Source: W-Chloroflexi-9 sp045863195
Lineage (GTDB): Bacteria; Chloroflexota; Dehalococcoidia; UBA2979
Assembly: GCA_045863195.1 (NCBI GenBank)
Contig: BTUI01000002.1
Span: 186,001-250,000 of the forward strand
Direction: 5' to 3'
Length of the DNA: 64,000 bases
How positions within the stretch are numbered: the stretch's first letter is position 1; each line of letters starts with the position of its first letter. The notes beneath the pieces are model-generated. The model was not told the origin of the DNA and searched no databases. It saw only the letters and a program-made list of their open reading frames with translations. The position numbers and the translations under genes were made by a program. Positions 50,875-59,717 of the stretch are shown in pieces.

Positions 50875-52956
50875 GTGGCCGCCTCCACCTCCGCACGCGG
50901 CGCGTCCGCGTGGTGGCTCTTCGCGCCGGTCGTGTTCCTGAGCGCGTTCCTGCTCTTCCAGGTGCAGCCGATCATCGGGCGCGCGCTGCTGCCGTGGTTC
51001 GGCGGCGGGTCGTCGGTGTGGATGACCACGCTGCTCTTCTTCCAGGCCGCGCTCCTCCTCGGCTACGGCTACGCGCACGTCATCGGCCGGCTGGCGCCGC
51101 GTGCGCAGGCCGCCGTCCACGTCGCGCTGCTCCTCGCCGCCGCCGTGACGCTGCCGATCATCCCGCGCGAGGCGCTGCGTCCGGAGGACGCCTCGAGGCC
51201 GGCGCTACGGCTGCTGATCGCGCTTGCGGTGACGGTGGGGCCCACGTTCGTGTTGCTCGCGACCACCGGGCCGCTGCTCCAGCGCTGGTTCGCCACGGCG
51301 AACGCGGGGCGGTCGCCCTACCCGCTCTACGCCGTCTCCAACGCCGGGTCGCTGCTGGCGCTGCTCACCTACCCGGTGCTGGTGGAGCCGCTGTCCGGCC
51401 TCCGCGCGCAGTCGTGGGCGTGGTCCGCCGGCTACGTGGCGTTCGCCCTCGCCTGCGGCGCGCTGGCGTGGCGCTCGCTGCGCGGCGCGCGCGGGCTGGA
51501 GGCGGCGCGCGCCGAGGCCGCCCCACCGGAGCCTCGCCCCGGCGTGGGGCGGATGGCGGCGTGGGTGGCGCTCCCCGCCGTCGCGACGATGCTGCTGATG
51601 GCGACGACGAACCAGGTGACGCAGGACATCGCCTCCGTGCCGCTGCTGTGGGTGCTGCCGCTGGCGATCTACCTGCTCACGTTCATCCTCTGCTTCAGCA
51701 GCGACCGGGTGTATGACGGCCCGCTCTTCTCTGTCCTGCTCGTCATCGCGCTCTTCTACTCGGTCTACCTCCTGCAGCGTCCGGCGCTGGGGCTGGGGTG
51801 GCACGTCCTGTTCTCCGGCAGCCTGGTCTTCTTCGGCTGCATGTCGCTGCATGGGGAGACCGCGCGCCTGAAGCCCGGCCCCGCGCACCTCACGCTCTTC
51901 TACCTGCTCGTCGCGCTGGGCGGCGCGATCGGTGGGGCGTTCGTGGGCCTCGTCGCTCCCGTGCTGTTCGAGGGCTTCTGGGAGTATCACGTGGCGCTGT
52001 GGCTGACGCCGGCGCTGGTGCTGGCGGCGCAGTTCGCGGGCGGGCGGCCGGACCGCCGCCTGGTGGCGGGCGCGGCTGCGGGGCTGCTGGTGCTCGGCGG
52101 GGTGCTCACGGCGCAGGTGCAGCAGCGATCGGCGGACGTGATCTTCCGCGAGCGGAACTTCTACGGCGTGGTGCGGGTGATCGAGCGCCCCTCGAGGAGT
52201 TCGGAGCACGTCCTGCGGACGCTGGAGCACGGGCGCATCGTCCACGGCATCCAGCGCCAGGATCCGTCGCACGCGCGCGCGCCACTGGCGTACTACACGC
52301 CGGACTCCGGCGTGGGCGTCACCTTCGCGCAGCTGCCGCCCGCGGACGAGGAGGAGATCCGCGTCGGCGTGATCGGCCTCGGCGCCGGCGTCATCGCCTC
52401 GTACGCACAGCCGGAGGAGGCGTGGGTGTTCTACGAGATCGACCCGCTGGTCACGGACGTCGCGGAGTCGTACTTCACCTACCTGCGCGATGCCCGCGAC
52501 CGTGGCACGACGGTGGAGGTGCGCCACGGCGACGCGCGCCTGGTGATGGAGCGCGAACTACGGGAGGGCGTCCCGGGCCGCTTCGATGTCCTGGTGGTGG
52601 ACGCGTTCAGCGGCGACTCGGTGCCCACGCACCTCCTCACGCGCGAGGCGTTCGAGGTCTACTGGCAGCACCTGGAGCCGGACGGCGTGCTGGTGGTGCA
52701 GGTGACCAACCGCCACATCGACCTCACCCCCGTCGCGCGCGGCCTGGCCGCCGAGCGCGGCCACGAGGCGCTGCTCGTCGTCGACCGCACGGTGGAGCCG
52801 GACTCGTACGGCTCCGCGTGGGTGCTGGTGACGCGCGACGAGGCATTCCTCGCGGCCGTGGAGGCCTCGGTCACGCCGTGGCAGGCCCACGCCCGCACCC
52901 CGCGCATCTGGACGGACGACCGCAGCGACGTCTTCGGGCTGCTCGTCTTCAACTGA
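50875..52956 (+). CDS. Membrane protein with C-terminal spermidine synthase-like domain
   Basis: A 693-residue protein. The first about 450 residues hold many transmembrane helices (FLLFQVQPIIGRALLPWFGG, MTTLLFFQAALLLGYGYAHV). The C-terminal part is a spermidine-synthase-like Rossmann domain (IRVGVIGLGAGVIASYAQPE, YFTYLRDARDRGTTVEVRHG, FDVLVVDAFSGDSVPTHLLT). Fusions of this kind are widespread and uncharacterised. The GTG at 50875 has AGGAAGGAG upstream, and TACGCT (50839-50844) could be its -10. Confidence 0.86.
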   Translation: MAASTSARGASAWWLFAPVVFLSAFLLFQVQPIIGRALLPWFGGGSSVWMTTLLFFQAALLLGYGYAHVIGRLAPRAQAAVHVALLLAAAVTLPIIPREALRPEDASRPALRLLIALAVTVGPTFVLLATTGPLLQRWFATANAGRSPYPLYAVSNAGSLLALLTYPVLVEPLSGLRAQSWAWSAGYVAFALACGALAWRSLRGARGLEAARAEAAPPEPRPGVGRMAAWVALPAVATMLLMATTNQVTQDIASVPLLWVLPLAIYLLTFILCFSSDRVYDGPLFSVLLVIALFYSVYLLQRPALGLGWHVLFSGSLVFFGCMSLHGETARLKPGPAHLTLFYLLVALGGAIGGAFVGLVAPVLFEGFWEYHVALWLTPALVLAAQFAGGRPDRRLVAGAAAGLLVLGGVLTAQVQQRSADVIFRERNFYGVVRVIERPSRSSEHVLRTLEHGRIVHGIQRQDPSHARAPLAYYTPDSGVGVTFAQLPPADEEEIRVGVIGLGAGVIASYAQPEEAWVFYEIDPLVTDVAESYFTYLRDARDRGTTVEVRHGDARLVMERELREGVPGRFDVLVVDAFSGDSVPTHLLTREAFEVYWQHLEPDGVLVVQVTNRHIDLTPVARGLAAERGHEALLVVDRTVEPDSYGSAWVLVTRDEAFLAAVEASVTPWQAHARTPRIWTDDRSDVFGLLVFN

Positions 52957-53030
52957 GCCGCCTCGCGGCAGCACGCGCCTCCGGCCGCGTGGTAGAGATC
53001 GCACAGGCGAGGTGAGCGGGGAGGCGTGCG

Positions 53031-54611
53031 ATGGCGGTCGAGGGCGTGCAGGTGCTGGGGGCGGTCACGGGCCGCCGCGCGGAGATCCTGACGGACGAGG
53101 CGCTCGCCTTTCTCGCGACGCTGCACCGCACGCTGGAGGGCGACCGGCGCGCGCTGCTCGCCGAGCGCGCGGCACGCTGGGCGCGGCTGCAGGCGGGCGA
53201 GCGCCCGGGGTTCCTCGATGAGACGCGCGCGGTGCGGGAGTCGGACTGGCGGGTGTCCCCACCGCCGCCGGCGCTGATGGACCGGCGCGTGGAGATCACC
53301 GGGCCGACCGACCGCAAGATGGTGATCAACGCGTTGAACTGCGGCGCGCGCGTCTTCATGGCCGACTTCGAGGATGCGAACTCGCCCACCTGGGCGAACA
53401 TGGTGGACGGCCAGGTGAACCTCGCCGACGCCGCCCGCCGCACGATCGAACTGACCGAGGGCGACCGCCACTACCGGCTGAACGACGAGGTCGCGACGCT
53501 CGTCGTGCGCCCTCGGGGCTGGCACCTGGTGGAGCGCCACCTGCTGGTGGACGGCGAGCCGATCTCCGGGTCGCTGTTCGACTTCGGGCTGTACGTCTTC
53601 CACAACGCCCGCGCACTGCTGGAGCGCGGCAGCGGGCCGTTCTTCTACCTCCCGAAGATGGAGGGGCACCGCGAGGCACGCCTCTGGGCGCGTGCGTTCG
53701 TGATCGCGGAGGAACGCCTCGGCCTCGAGCGCGGCACGGTGCGCGCGACGGCGCTCATCGAGACGGTGCTCGCGGCGTTCGAGATGGACGAGATCCTGTA
53801 CGAGTTACGGGAGCACTCGGCGGGCCTGAACGCGGGCCGGTGGGACTACATCTTCAGCGTCATCAAGAAACTGGGCGCGCAGCCGGCGTTCCTCATCCCC
53901 AACCGGTCGCAGGTGACGATGACCGTGCCGTTCATGGCCGCCTACTCGCGCCTCCTCGCGGCGACCTGTCACCGCCGAGGCGCGCACGCCATCGGCGGCA
54001 TGTCCGCGTTCATCCCGAACCGCCGCGACCCGGAGGTGACGGAGCGCGCGTTCGCCCGCGTGCGCGAGGACAAGCGTCGCGAGGCGGGCCAGGGCTTCGA
54101 CGGCACGTGGGTCGCCCACCCCGACCTCGTCCCCATCGCCCGCGCGGAGTTCGATGCGGTCCTCGGCAACCGCCCCAACCAGGTGGAGGTGCGCCCGGAC
54201 GTGGCGGCGGAGGCCGCGGCGCTCCTCGACGTGTCCGTGGAGGGCGCGGCGTTCACGGAGGCGGAACTCCGCAACAACGTGCAGGTCGGCATCTGGTACA
54301 TCGCCGCGTGGCTGGACGGGACGGGCGCCGTCGCGATCCACAACCTGATGGAGGACGCCGCCACCGCCGAGATCTCGCGCTCGCAGGTCTGGCAGTGGCT
54401 CCGCCACGGCGTGGTGCTGGACACGGAGACGCGCGTCACCGCGGACCTGGTCCGCGCCATCGCGCGCGAGGAGTGCGAGGGGCTGCGCGCGATCGTCGCG
54501 CCGGGCGTCGCGGCACGCCTCGACGCCGCGCGCGACCTGTTCGAGCGGTGCGCGCTGTCCGAGGCGTTCGTCGAGTTCCTGACGCTCCCCGCGTACGAGG
54601 TGCTGGAATAG
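53031..54611 (+). CDS. aceB: Malate synthase A
   Basis: A 526-residue malate synthase, which condenses acetyl-CoA with glyoxylate. ALNCGARVFMADFEDANSPT and RPRGWHLVERHLLVDGEPIS are characteristic, with Arg/Glu catalytic residues in RATALIETVLAAFEMDEIL. AGRWDYIFSVIKKLGAQPAF and GGMSAFIPNRRDPEV are also typical. No isocitrate lyase gene is within the window. The start is supported by GGGGAGGCG upstream. Confidence 0.97.
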   Translation: MAVEGVQVLGAVTGRRAEILTDEALAFLATLHRTLEGDRRALLAERAARWARLQAGERPGFLDETRAVRESDWRVSPPPPALMDRRVEITGPTDRKMVINALNCGARVFMADFEDANSPTWANMVDGQVNLADAARRTIELTEGDRHYRLNDEVATLVVRPRGWHLVERHLLVDGEPISGSLFDFGLYVFHNARALLERGSGPFFYLPKMEGHREARLWARAFVIAEERLGLERGTVRATALIETVLAAFEMDEILYELREHSAGLNAGRWDYIFSVIKKLGAQPAFLIPNRSQVTMTVPFMAAYSRLLAATCHRRGAHAIGGMSAFIPNRRDPEVTERAFARVREDKRREAGQGFDGTWVAHPDLVPIARAEFDAVLGNRPNQVEVRPDVAAEAAALLDVSVEGAAFTEAELRNNVQVGIWYIAAWLDGTGAVAIHNLMEDAATAEISRSQVWQWLRHGVVLDTETRVTADLVRAIAREECEGLRAIVAPGVAARLDAARDLFERCALSEAFVEFLTLPAYEVLE

Positions 54612-54621
54612 CGCCCGGCGA

Positions 54622-54652
54622 CGCTCGCCCTTCGACAGGCTCCGGGCGAGCG
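54622..54652. terminator. REP-like hairpin between convergent genes
   Basis: CGCTCGCCC (54622-54630) pairs with GGGCGAGCG (54644-54652) around a 13-nt loop containing TTCGACAGGC. It resembles a repeat seen between genes in many genomes and could act as a bidirectional terminator between aceB and the alcohol dehydrogenase gene. Confidence 0.55.
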
Positions 54653-54668
54653 ACCGTGCCCGCGTGGC

Positions 54669-55766
54669 TCAGCCGCGCGGATTGATGACGGAGCGCGCGA
54701 CCTCGCCGGTCTCCATGTCCGCGAACGCCTCGTTCACCTCGCGGAGCGGCCGGCGCTTCGAGACGAGGTCGTCCAGGTTCAACTTGCCGTCCATGTAGAG
54801 GTCGATCAGGCGCGGGATGTCGTACTGCGGCCGCGCCGACCCGAAGAACGAGCCGACCAGCTTCTTCTCGCCGAGGAAGTCGCGCCCCGGTATCGTGACG
54901 TCCTGCCCGACCACGCCGACGACCACGGCCATGCCGCCTCGGCGGATCATGGCGAACGCCTGCGACACGGTGACGCCCAGGCCGATCGCCTCGAACGCGT
55001 AGTCCAGATAGCCGCCGGCGATTTTCTGCACCTGCGCCACCGGGTCGCCCTCGGAGGCGTTCACGAAGTGCGTCGCGCCGAACTTCGCCGCGAGTTCGCC
55101 CTTCGAGGCGACGGTGTCGACCGCGATGATCCGCCGCGCCCCGGCGAGGCGTGCGCCCTGCACGATGTTCAGCCCGACGCCGCCGAGGCCGATCACCGCG
55201 ACGTCCGAGCCGGACTGCACGCGCGCGGTGTTGATCGCCGCCCCCACGCCCGTCGTGACGCCGCAACCGACGAGGCACACCACATCGAGCGGTGCGTCGT
55301 CGCGGACCTTCACCACGCCGCGCTCCGGCATCAGCGTGTACTCGGAGTAGCCGGCCACGCCCACGCCCTGCTGCACCGGCTGGCCGTTCGCGCGCAGGCG
55401 CGGCCGGGGGCCGGCGGCTGCACGCTCCGGGTTGTCCGGCCGCTCGCACAGCGCCAGGTCGCCGCGGAGGCAGAAGAAGCACTGCCCGCAGTTGGGGCGG
55501 AAGGCCACCACCACGTGGTCGCCGGCCGTGACGCTGGTAACGCCCGGGCCCACCGCCTCGACCACGCCGCCGACCTCGTGCCCGAGGATCATCGGCACGG
55601 GCAGTGGGCCGGACTTCGCGCGGTGGATCGCGTGCAGGTCGGAGTGGCAGACGCCGCAGGCGACCACGCGCACCAGCACCTCGCCCGCCTCCGGGTCGGC
55701 GAGGTCGATGCGCTCCACCTGCATCGGGTCGGGACCGCGGAGGACGGCGGACTGCATGGTGGGCAT
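54669..55766 (-). CDS. Zinc-dependent alcohol dehydrogenase
   Basis: A 365-residue MDR zinc alcohol dehydrogenase. Catalytic-zinc ligands are in CGVCHSDLHAIH and GHEVGGVVEAVGPGV, the structural-zinc Cys set in CGQCFFCLRGDLALC, and the NAD motif in VAVIGLGGVGLNIVQGA. The length and CH-S-D motif resemble the class III-like, NDMA- or mycothiol-type group, but the substrate is not predictable. The ATG at 55766 follows GGAGGTG. Confidence 0.92.
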   Translation of the reverse strand: MPTMQSAVLRGPDPMQVERIDLADPEAGEVLVRVVACGVCHSDLHAIHRAKSGPLPVPMILGHEVGGVVEAVGPGVTSVTAGDHVVVAFRPNCGQCFFCLRGDLALCERPDNPERAAAGPRPRLRANGQPVQQGVGVAGYSEYTLMPERGVVKVRDDAPLDVVCLVGCGVTTGVGAAINTARVQSGSDVAVIGLGGVGLNIVQGARLAGARRIIAVDTVASKGELAAKFGATHFVNASEGDPVAQVQKIAGGYLDYAFEAIGLGVTVSQAFAMIRRGGMAVVVGVVGQDVTIPGRDFLGEKKLVGSFFGSARPQYDIPRLIDLYMDGKLNLDDLVSKRRPLREVNEAFADMETGEVARSVINPRG

Positions 55767-55903
55767 CGGGGCACCTCCACCGCCCCTACGGGCGGGCGAT
55801 TGGTCGCGGGGCAACTAGTGATGCGCGCGAGAATAAACGATGGGAGCAAGACGGGCCGCCTTTGGGCGTCCCGTCCGCGGCAAGCGCGTGAGTGCGGCCC
55901 CGG

Positions 55904-56644
55904 TCAGGCCGGTTGCAGCACCGTCCGGGCCCACTGGGGGTAGGTCCCGGTGTCGATCATCCGCTGCTTCACCTCGGTGCGCAGCACGTGCATCTCCTCG
56001 TCCGTCGGCGGGGGCGTCGTCGGGACGCCCTCGAGGTTGCCGAGGTCGAAGCCGGTGTGGTCCTGCACCTGCTGCGCGGTGAAGCCCTCGTGTACCGACT
56101 CGATGCCGTAGCGGCCCGCTCCGCGGTCGAAGGAGAGGACGGCCATCGTCGTGAAGATCTTGAACGCCTCCTGCGGCCGTTTGATCGAGGGCGGCGTGAC
56201 CATCGCCCCGGAGACGAAGTCCACCTTCGGGACGAAGGTGCGCTTCGTGTGCTCCGTGCGGAAGAAGAGGATCCGCTTCGCCGTGTACGACATCAGCCCG
56301 GATCCGTAGCCACCCGGGAGCCGCAGGTCGGGCGCGTTCGGGTCGCCGACGACGTGGAGGTTGAAGTTGCCCTCCGCGTCGAACTGGATCGCGCTGTGAA
56401 AGAACAGGTCCAGTTTCCCGCGCTGGGAGAGGAAGTGGATGTCCTTCCCCAGGTTCCGGTCCAGCTGCTCGCTGCCGAGGATGATGATCTCCGCGTTCGG
56501 CGCATGGGTCGCCTCGGCGAGGAGGAGCGCCGCCGCCGGGATCATCGAGACCGCCCCGCAGGCTGAGATCTCCCAGTCGCGGATCTCCCGCGACATCAGG
56601 ATCGCCAGCAGTTCGTCCGTGTTGCAGGCGACAGCGCTCGTCAT
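55904..56644 (-). CDS. CoA-transferase subunit B
   Basis: A 246-residue beta subunit of a family I-type CoA-transferase (IpdB/GctB-like). ISACGAVSMIPAAALLLAEA with THAPN is the family N-terminal motif, and DLFFHSAIQFDAEGNFNLHV and FVSGAMVTPPSIKRP continue it. It starts directly after the TAG of subunit A (TAGATG). Family members move CoA between acids, or act in ring opening of steroid CoA intermediates. The role depends on subunit A. Confidence 0.82.
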   Translation of the reverse strand: MTSAVACNTDELLAILMSREIRDWEISACGAVSMIPAAALLLAEATHAPNAEIIILGSEQLDRNLGKDIHFLSQRGKLDLFFHSAIQFDAEGNFNLHVVGDPNAPDLRLPGGYGSGLMSYTAKRILFFRTEHTKRTFVPKVDFVSGAMVTPPSIKRPQEAFKIFTTMAVLSFDRGAGRYGIESVHEGFTAQQVQDHTGFDLGNLEGVPTTPPPTDEEMHVLRTEVKQRMIDTGTYPQWARTVLQPA

Positions 56645-57526
56645 CTACGCACCACCTCCACCGGCCGCGTGGGTCTCCACGCGGGAGCCCTGACGCACCA
56701 GCGCCTGGTACTCCTCCTCGGTCTTCCCGATGACGTACTTCTGCAGGTACGCCGCGTACAGCGCGTCGTCAGAGGCGGCGCGCATGTACTCGCGGATGTG
56801 GTCCGAGTCCTGCTCGTACAGGCCAGGGACGCCGGCCGGGTGTGCGCCACCGGGGGCGTGCACGACCGCCGTCACGTTGATCGCGGAGATGAAGGTGCCG
56901 CCCTCGTCGTCCGCGGTGACCCGGTCCACGATCTCCTCGGCCGTGACGATCACGCGGTGGGAGGCCTGCGCCACCATCACGTCTTCGCCGTGCTTGCGGA
57001 GCAGCGCGTTGCCGTCGCGGTCCGCCTTCAGCGCGTGCAGGATGGCGACGTTCGGGTTCTGCGCGAGCGCGACTACGGTCTCCTCGGACGGGTCGAACGG
57101 GTTGGGGGCGATGATCATGTCATCGCGCCGCTTGAAGACGTCCGTGCCGGCAAGGCCGCGGACGGGGATGTAAGGGACGCCCATAGATCCAGCCTGGATC
57201 ATCGAGTAGTGGACGCCTCAGGTGTTGTCGAGGGCGAAGATCCGACCTTGCTTCAGGAAGCGGTCGAAGTTCGGGGCGGCCTGCGCGTACGGCTGGAAGC
57301 CGATGCTGCAGCACTCCATCGTCCTGACCTGCCCAGACCCCACGAGGAAGTCGAGGTTGATCGATCCGCCGACGACACCGATGACGTGGAGGTCCTGCAC
57401 CTCGCTCCGCACCAGTTCGCGGAGCATGGCCATCGGGGCGTGGTTGAACCCCGAACTCATCACCACCTGGTCGCCGTCGCGCACGATCCGTGCGGCCGAC
57501 TCCAGGCTCACCAGTTTGCTGCGCAT
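56645..57526 (-). CDS. CoA-transferase subunit A with one in-frame UGA, probable selenoprotein
   Basis: Reading through TGA at 57218-57220 gives a continuous 293-residue alpha subunit (IpdA/GctA-like) ending TAG. The N-terminus runs RSKLVSLESAARIVRDGDQV and MSSGFNHAPMAMLREL; the UGA is codon 103 in LDNT-U-GVHYSMIQAGSMG, followed by VPYIPVRGLAGTDV and EAPGGAHPAG-like family motifs. By eye the UGA aligns with Glu of the DEG motif in Mycobacterium IpdA, where I recall an essential Glu near residue 105. A SECIS-like hairpin follows. GGAGAGGG precedes the ATG at 57526. Sec is not established for this family, so this is a prediction. Confidence 0.8.
57183..57202 (-). promoter_or_regulatory. SECIS-like hairpin in the CoA-transferase subunit A mRNA
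   Basis: After the UGA (57220-57218), 23 nt lead to the loop GGC (57194-57192), closed by GAUCCA (57200-57195) with UGGAUC (57191-57186). Beyond a bulged U (57185) two further pairs extend the stem. Distance and the Gs at the loop start fit a bacterial SECIS, and a bulged U is also a feature of the Escherichia coli fdhF SECIS. Confidence 0.65.
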
Positions 57527-57657
57527 CTCAGCCCTCTCCGCCGGGACCGGCGGGCCGTGGCCCGGCTGATGCATCGGATAACATGCGTCATCCGAGCGGA
57601 ACCTACGCCTTCCCTCACGCGCGCGTCAACGATTCTGCTCCCGGGAAGGAATGCCCC

Positions 57658-58170
57658 ATGACCGACCGCACCGGCCTCCTCGCGCTCGGCGAGCGCGTCC
57701 CGGCGCTCGCGCTGGATGCGGCGGACGGCGAGCACTACGTCCTGGCCGAGGCGCTCGCCCGCGGCCCCGTCCTCCTCGTCTTCTTCTCGCTTGACTGCCA
57801 GGCGTGCGATGCCGCGTACCTGCACTGGGACGCGGCGTTCGAGGCGTACGCGGGGGAGGAGTTCGCGCTGTGGGCCGTGGGGCTCGACCCCCGCGACCAG
57901 GCGCAGGCGTTCTGGGAGAAGTCCGGCGTCTCGTTCCCGGTGCTCTTCGACGATGGCAGCAGCGTGCTGGCCTTGCGGCTGACCAGCACACCGTCACACG
58001 TCCTCGTCGGCACGGACGGGCTGGTCCTCGCCTCATTCGACGCGTGGGACCGGCAGGCGTGGAACGCGATGCTCGCGGAGGTGGCGGGCCGCCTCGGGCG
58101 TCCGGCGATCGAGGTGGCGCCGGGGGAGGCGCCGGAGTTCCGGCCGGGCTGCACGGTACACGCCGCGTAG
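57658..58170 (+). CDS. Thioredoxin-fold redoxin (peroxiredoxin/AhpC-TSA like)
   Basis: A 170-residue protein with a redoxin fold. The active motif VLLVFFSLDCQACDAAYL contains CxxC (C-Q-A-C). SFPVLFDDGSSVLALRL, STPSHVLVGTDGLVLASFD is the cis-Pro region of the fold. It is cytoplasmic by its lack of a signal. It probably reduces peroxide or exchanges disulfides. GGGAAGGA precedes the ATG. It is divergent from the CoA-transferase genes. Confidence 0.8.
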   Translation: MTDRTGLLALGERVPALALDAADGEHYVLAEALARGPVLLVFFSLDCQACDAAYLHWDAAFEAYAGEEFALWAVGLDPRDQAQAFWEKSGVSFPVLFDDGSSVLALRLTSTPSHVLVGTDGLVLASFDAWDRQAWNAMLAEVAGRLGRPAIEVAPGEAPEFRPGCTVHAA

Positions 58171-58210
58171 CGGCGAGAGCCAGCGGTCGGGGGAGCCTCG
58201 GGGGAGAGGC

Positions 58211-58300
58211 TGGCGGAGAGGGCGGGATTCGAACCCGCGAACGAGTTGCCCCGTTACCCGCTTTCCAGGCGAGCGCCTTCAACCACTCGGCCACCTCTCC
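58211..58300 (-). tRNA. tRNA-Ser (anticodon GGA)
   Basis: The minus strand folds into a class II tRNA. The acceptor stem GGAGAGG pairs with CCTCTCC, and the CCA end is encoded. The anticodon loop is CUGGAAA, giving GGA, which reads UCC and UCU. A long variable arm (about 18 nt) and GGTTCGAATCC in the T arm fit tRNA-Ser. Confidence 0.95.
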
Positions 58301-58395
58301 GCGGGAGGTGAAGCAGACTCTGTACGTCCCGGGGGGCGGTGGTTGTCGCGTGCCGGGCGGCGCTGGGTCAGGTCGGGAGGTGAGTCACGACCGGG

Positions 58396-58483
58396 TGGCG
58401 GAGAGGGCGGGATTCGAACCCGCGAAACCTTTCGGTTTACTCGTTTTCGAGACGAGCGCCTTCAACCGCTCGGCCACCTCTCC
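58396..58483 (-). tRNA. tRNA-Ser (anticodon CGA)
   Basis: The same class II fold with acceptor stem GGAGAGG and encoded CCA, 95 nt from the first tRNA-Ser. The anticodon loop CUCGAAA gives CGA, reading UCG. The long variable arm is complementary as in tRNA-Ser. Confidence 0.95.
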
Positions 58484-58539
58484 GCCGACGAGTCTACCGG
58501 AGCGCCGCCGCTACGCGCATGCGGGAGCGCCCGGACGCC

Positions 58540-59268
58540 TTAGCCCGGTGGCGCCACGGCGAGGCGTCCCGTGACGCCGTGCTGCTCGATGAGCCGGCCG
58601 ACGAGGCCGGAGGCCTTCGCCTCCTCCACGAACGCGCGCAGGAAGGCGGCGCCAGCGCGGTTCGCCTTCGCCGTGCCGACCGCCTGCTGCACGGTGGCGA
58701 AGTGGCCGTCCAGCACGCGCGCGCCCGGCAGCCGCTGCACGTCCTCCAGCAGGCCGGGGCGCAGGCTGGCGAGGGCATCGAGGCCCTCCGCGACGAACCG
58801 CTCCATCGCCTCGCCGGGCGTGTCGGTCGCGATGAGCGTCGCGTGGCGCAGGTTCCGCTCCAGCCATAGCCCGTAGGCGGCGCGGGCGGAGACGGCGACG
58901 CGCACGCCGGGCCGGTCGACCTCGTCCACCGACCGGATCGAGGAGCCGGCCGGGACCAGGTAGGTCGCCTCGATCTCCGCGTACGCGGCGGTGAACTCGA
59001 TCTGCTCGGCGCGCTGCGGCTCCGCGCCGATGAGTGCGATGTCCCACGCGCCAGTCCCCACGGCGTCCGCGAGCACCCCCGGCGAGGCGAACGGCACCAG
59101 CTGCACCGGCACGCCGAGCCGTGCCGCAATCGCGCGCGCCATGTCCGGCGACACCCCGTCCGGGTCGTCCTCGGCGGTGCGCCCCGTGACCAGCAGGAAG
59201 TTGCCCATGTTCACGCCGGCGCGCAGCACGCCCTCCGGCGCCAGTTCCGCCCTCGCCTCGTCGAGCAT
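58540..59268 (-). CDS. Family 3 solute-binding-like protein without a signal peptide
   Basis: A 242-residue protein with the periplasmic binding fold of amino acid binding proteins (GVLRAGVNMGNFLLVTGRTA, VSPDMARAIAARLGVPVQLV, DIALIGAEPQRAEQIEFTAA, YAEIEATYLVPAGSSIRSVD). It has no signal peptide or lipobox and is not next to permease or ATPase genes, so a cytosolic ligand-sensing role is possible. The ATG at 59268 has GGGAGGG upstream; the family fold begins about 15 residues later. Confidence 0.72.
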   Translation of the reverse strand: MLDEARAELAPEGVLRAGVNMGNFLLVTGRTAEDDPDGVSPDMARAIAARLGVPVQLVPFASPGVLADAVGTGAWDIALIGAEPQRAEQIEFTAAYAEIEATYLVPAGSSIRSVDEVDRPGVRVAVSARAAYGLWLERNLRHATLIATDTPGEAMERFVAEGLDALASLRPGLLEDVQRLPGARVLDGHFATVQQAVGTAKANRAGAAFLRAFVEEAKASGLVGRLIEQHGVTGRLAVAPPG

Positions 59269-59365
59269 CGTGGCCCTCCCGTGCCGGTGGGTGTGTGCGG
59301 GGGCAGGGTACCCGGTCGGACGGACCGAGGTGGCGTGGGGTGACAGTGGCTGCCGCGCGTGCCGG

Positions 59366-59570
59366 TCAGGTGATGGTGGCATCCTCGGGCGGTGATGGCA
59401 GCAGCGCCAGCATGCCGCCGGCCTGCAGCCCCTCCACGAGGGTGCTGAGTTCGGCGACCCCACGCGGGGTACACCTCCCGCAGCCGCTGCCGCGCCTCCT
59501 CGTCGTCCGGTGTCTGCTGGTGGCGCGCGGCGAGCGGCGTGGTCTCCAGGTGCGCGAGCCCAAGGCTCAC
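59366..59570 (-). pseudogene. Possible small gene broken by a frameshift
   Basis: On the minus strand a GTG-started frame encodes MSLGLAHLETTPLAARHQQT and continues through DDEEARQRLREVYP, then becomes unlikely. Shifting one frame near 59455 gives GVAELSTLVEGLQAGGMLAL and LPSPPEDATIT before TGA. Together they would make a helical protein of about 67 residues. A sequencing error or a real frameshift would both explain it. The remaining 148 nt up to 59718 hold the promoter of the next gene. Confidence 0.4.
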
Positions 59571-59717
59571 GTTGCGGTCAGCGCGAGCACCGGGGCGCCT
59601 TCGAGTAGCCGACCCCGGTCAGTGATCTTGATCACCGAGTTGAGGGCCGGATCCGGCTACAACGAGATTGAACGATCCGGTCAAGGCAGGTCGTTTCACG
59701 CGCGACGAGGAGAGGTC

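Noticed and set aside
58211..58483. One of the two tRNA-Ser genes as a decayed copy of the other
   Set aside because: Both fold fully, carry encoded CCA ends and have different anticodons (GGA and CGA).
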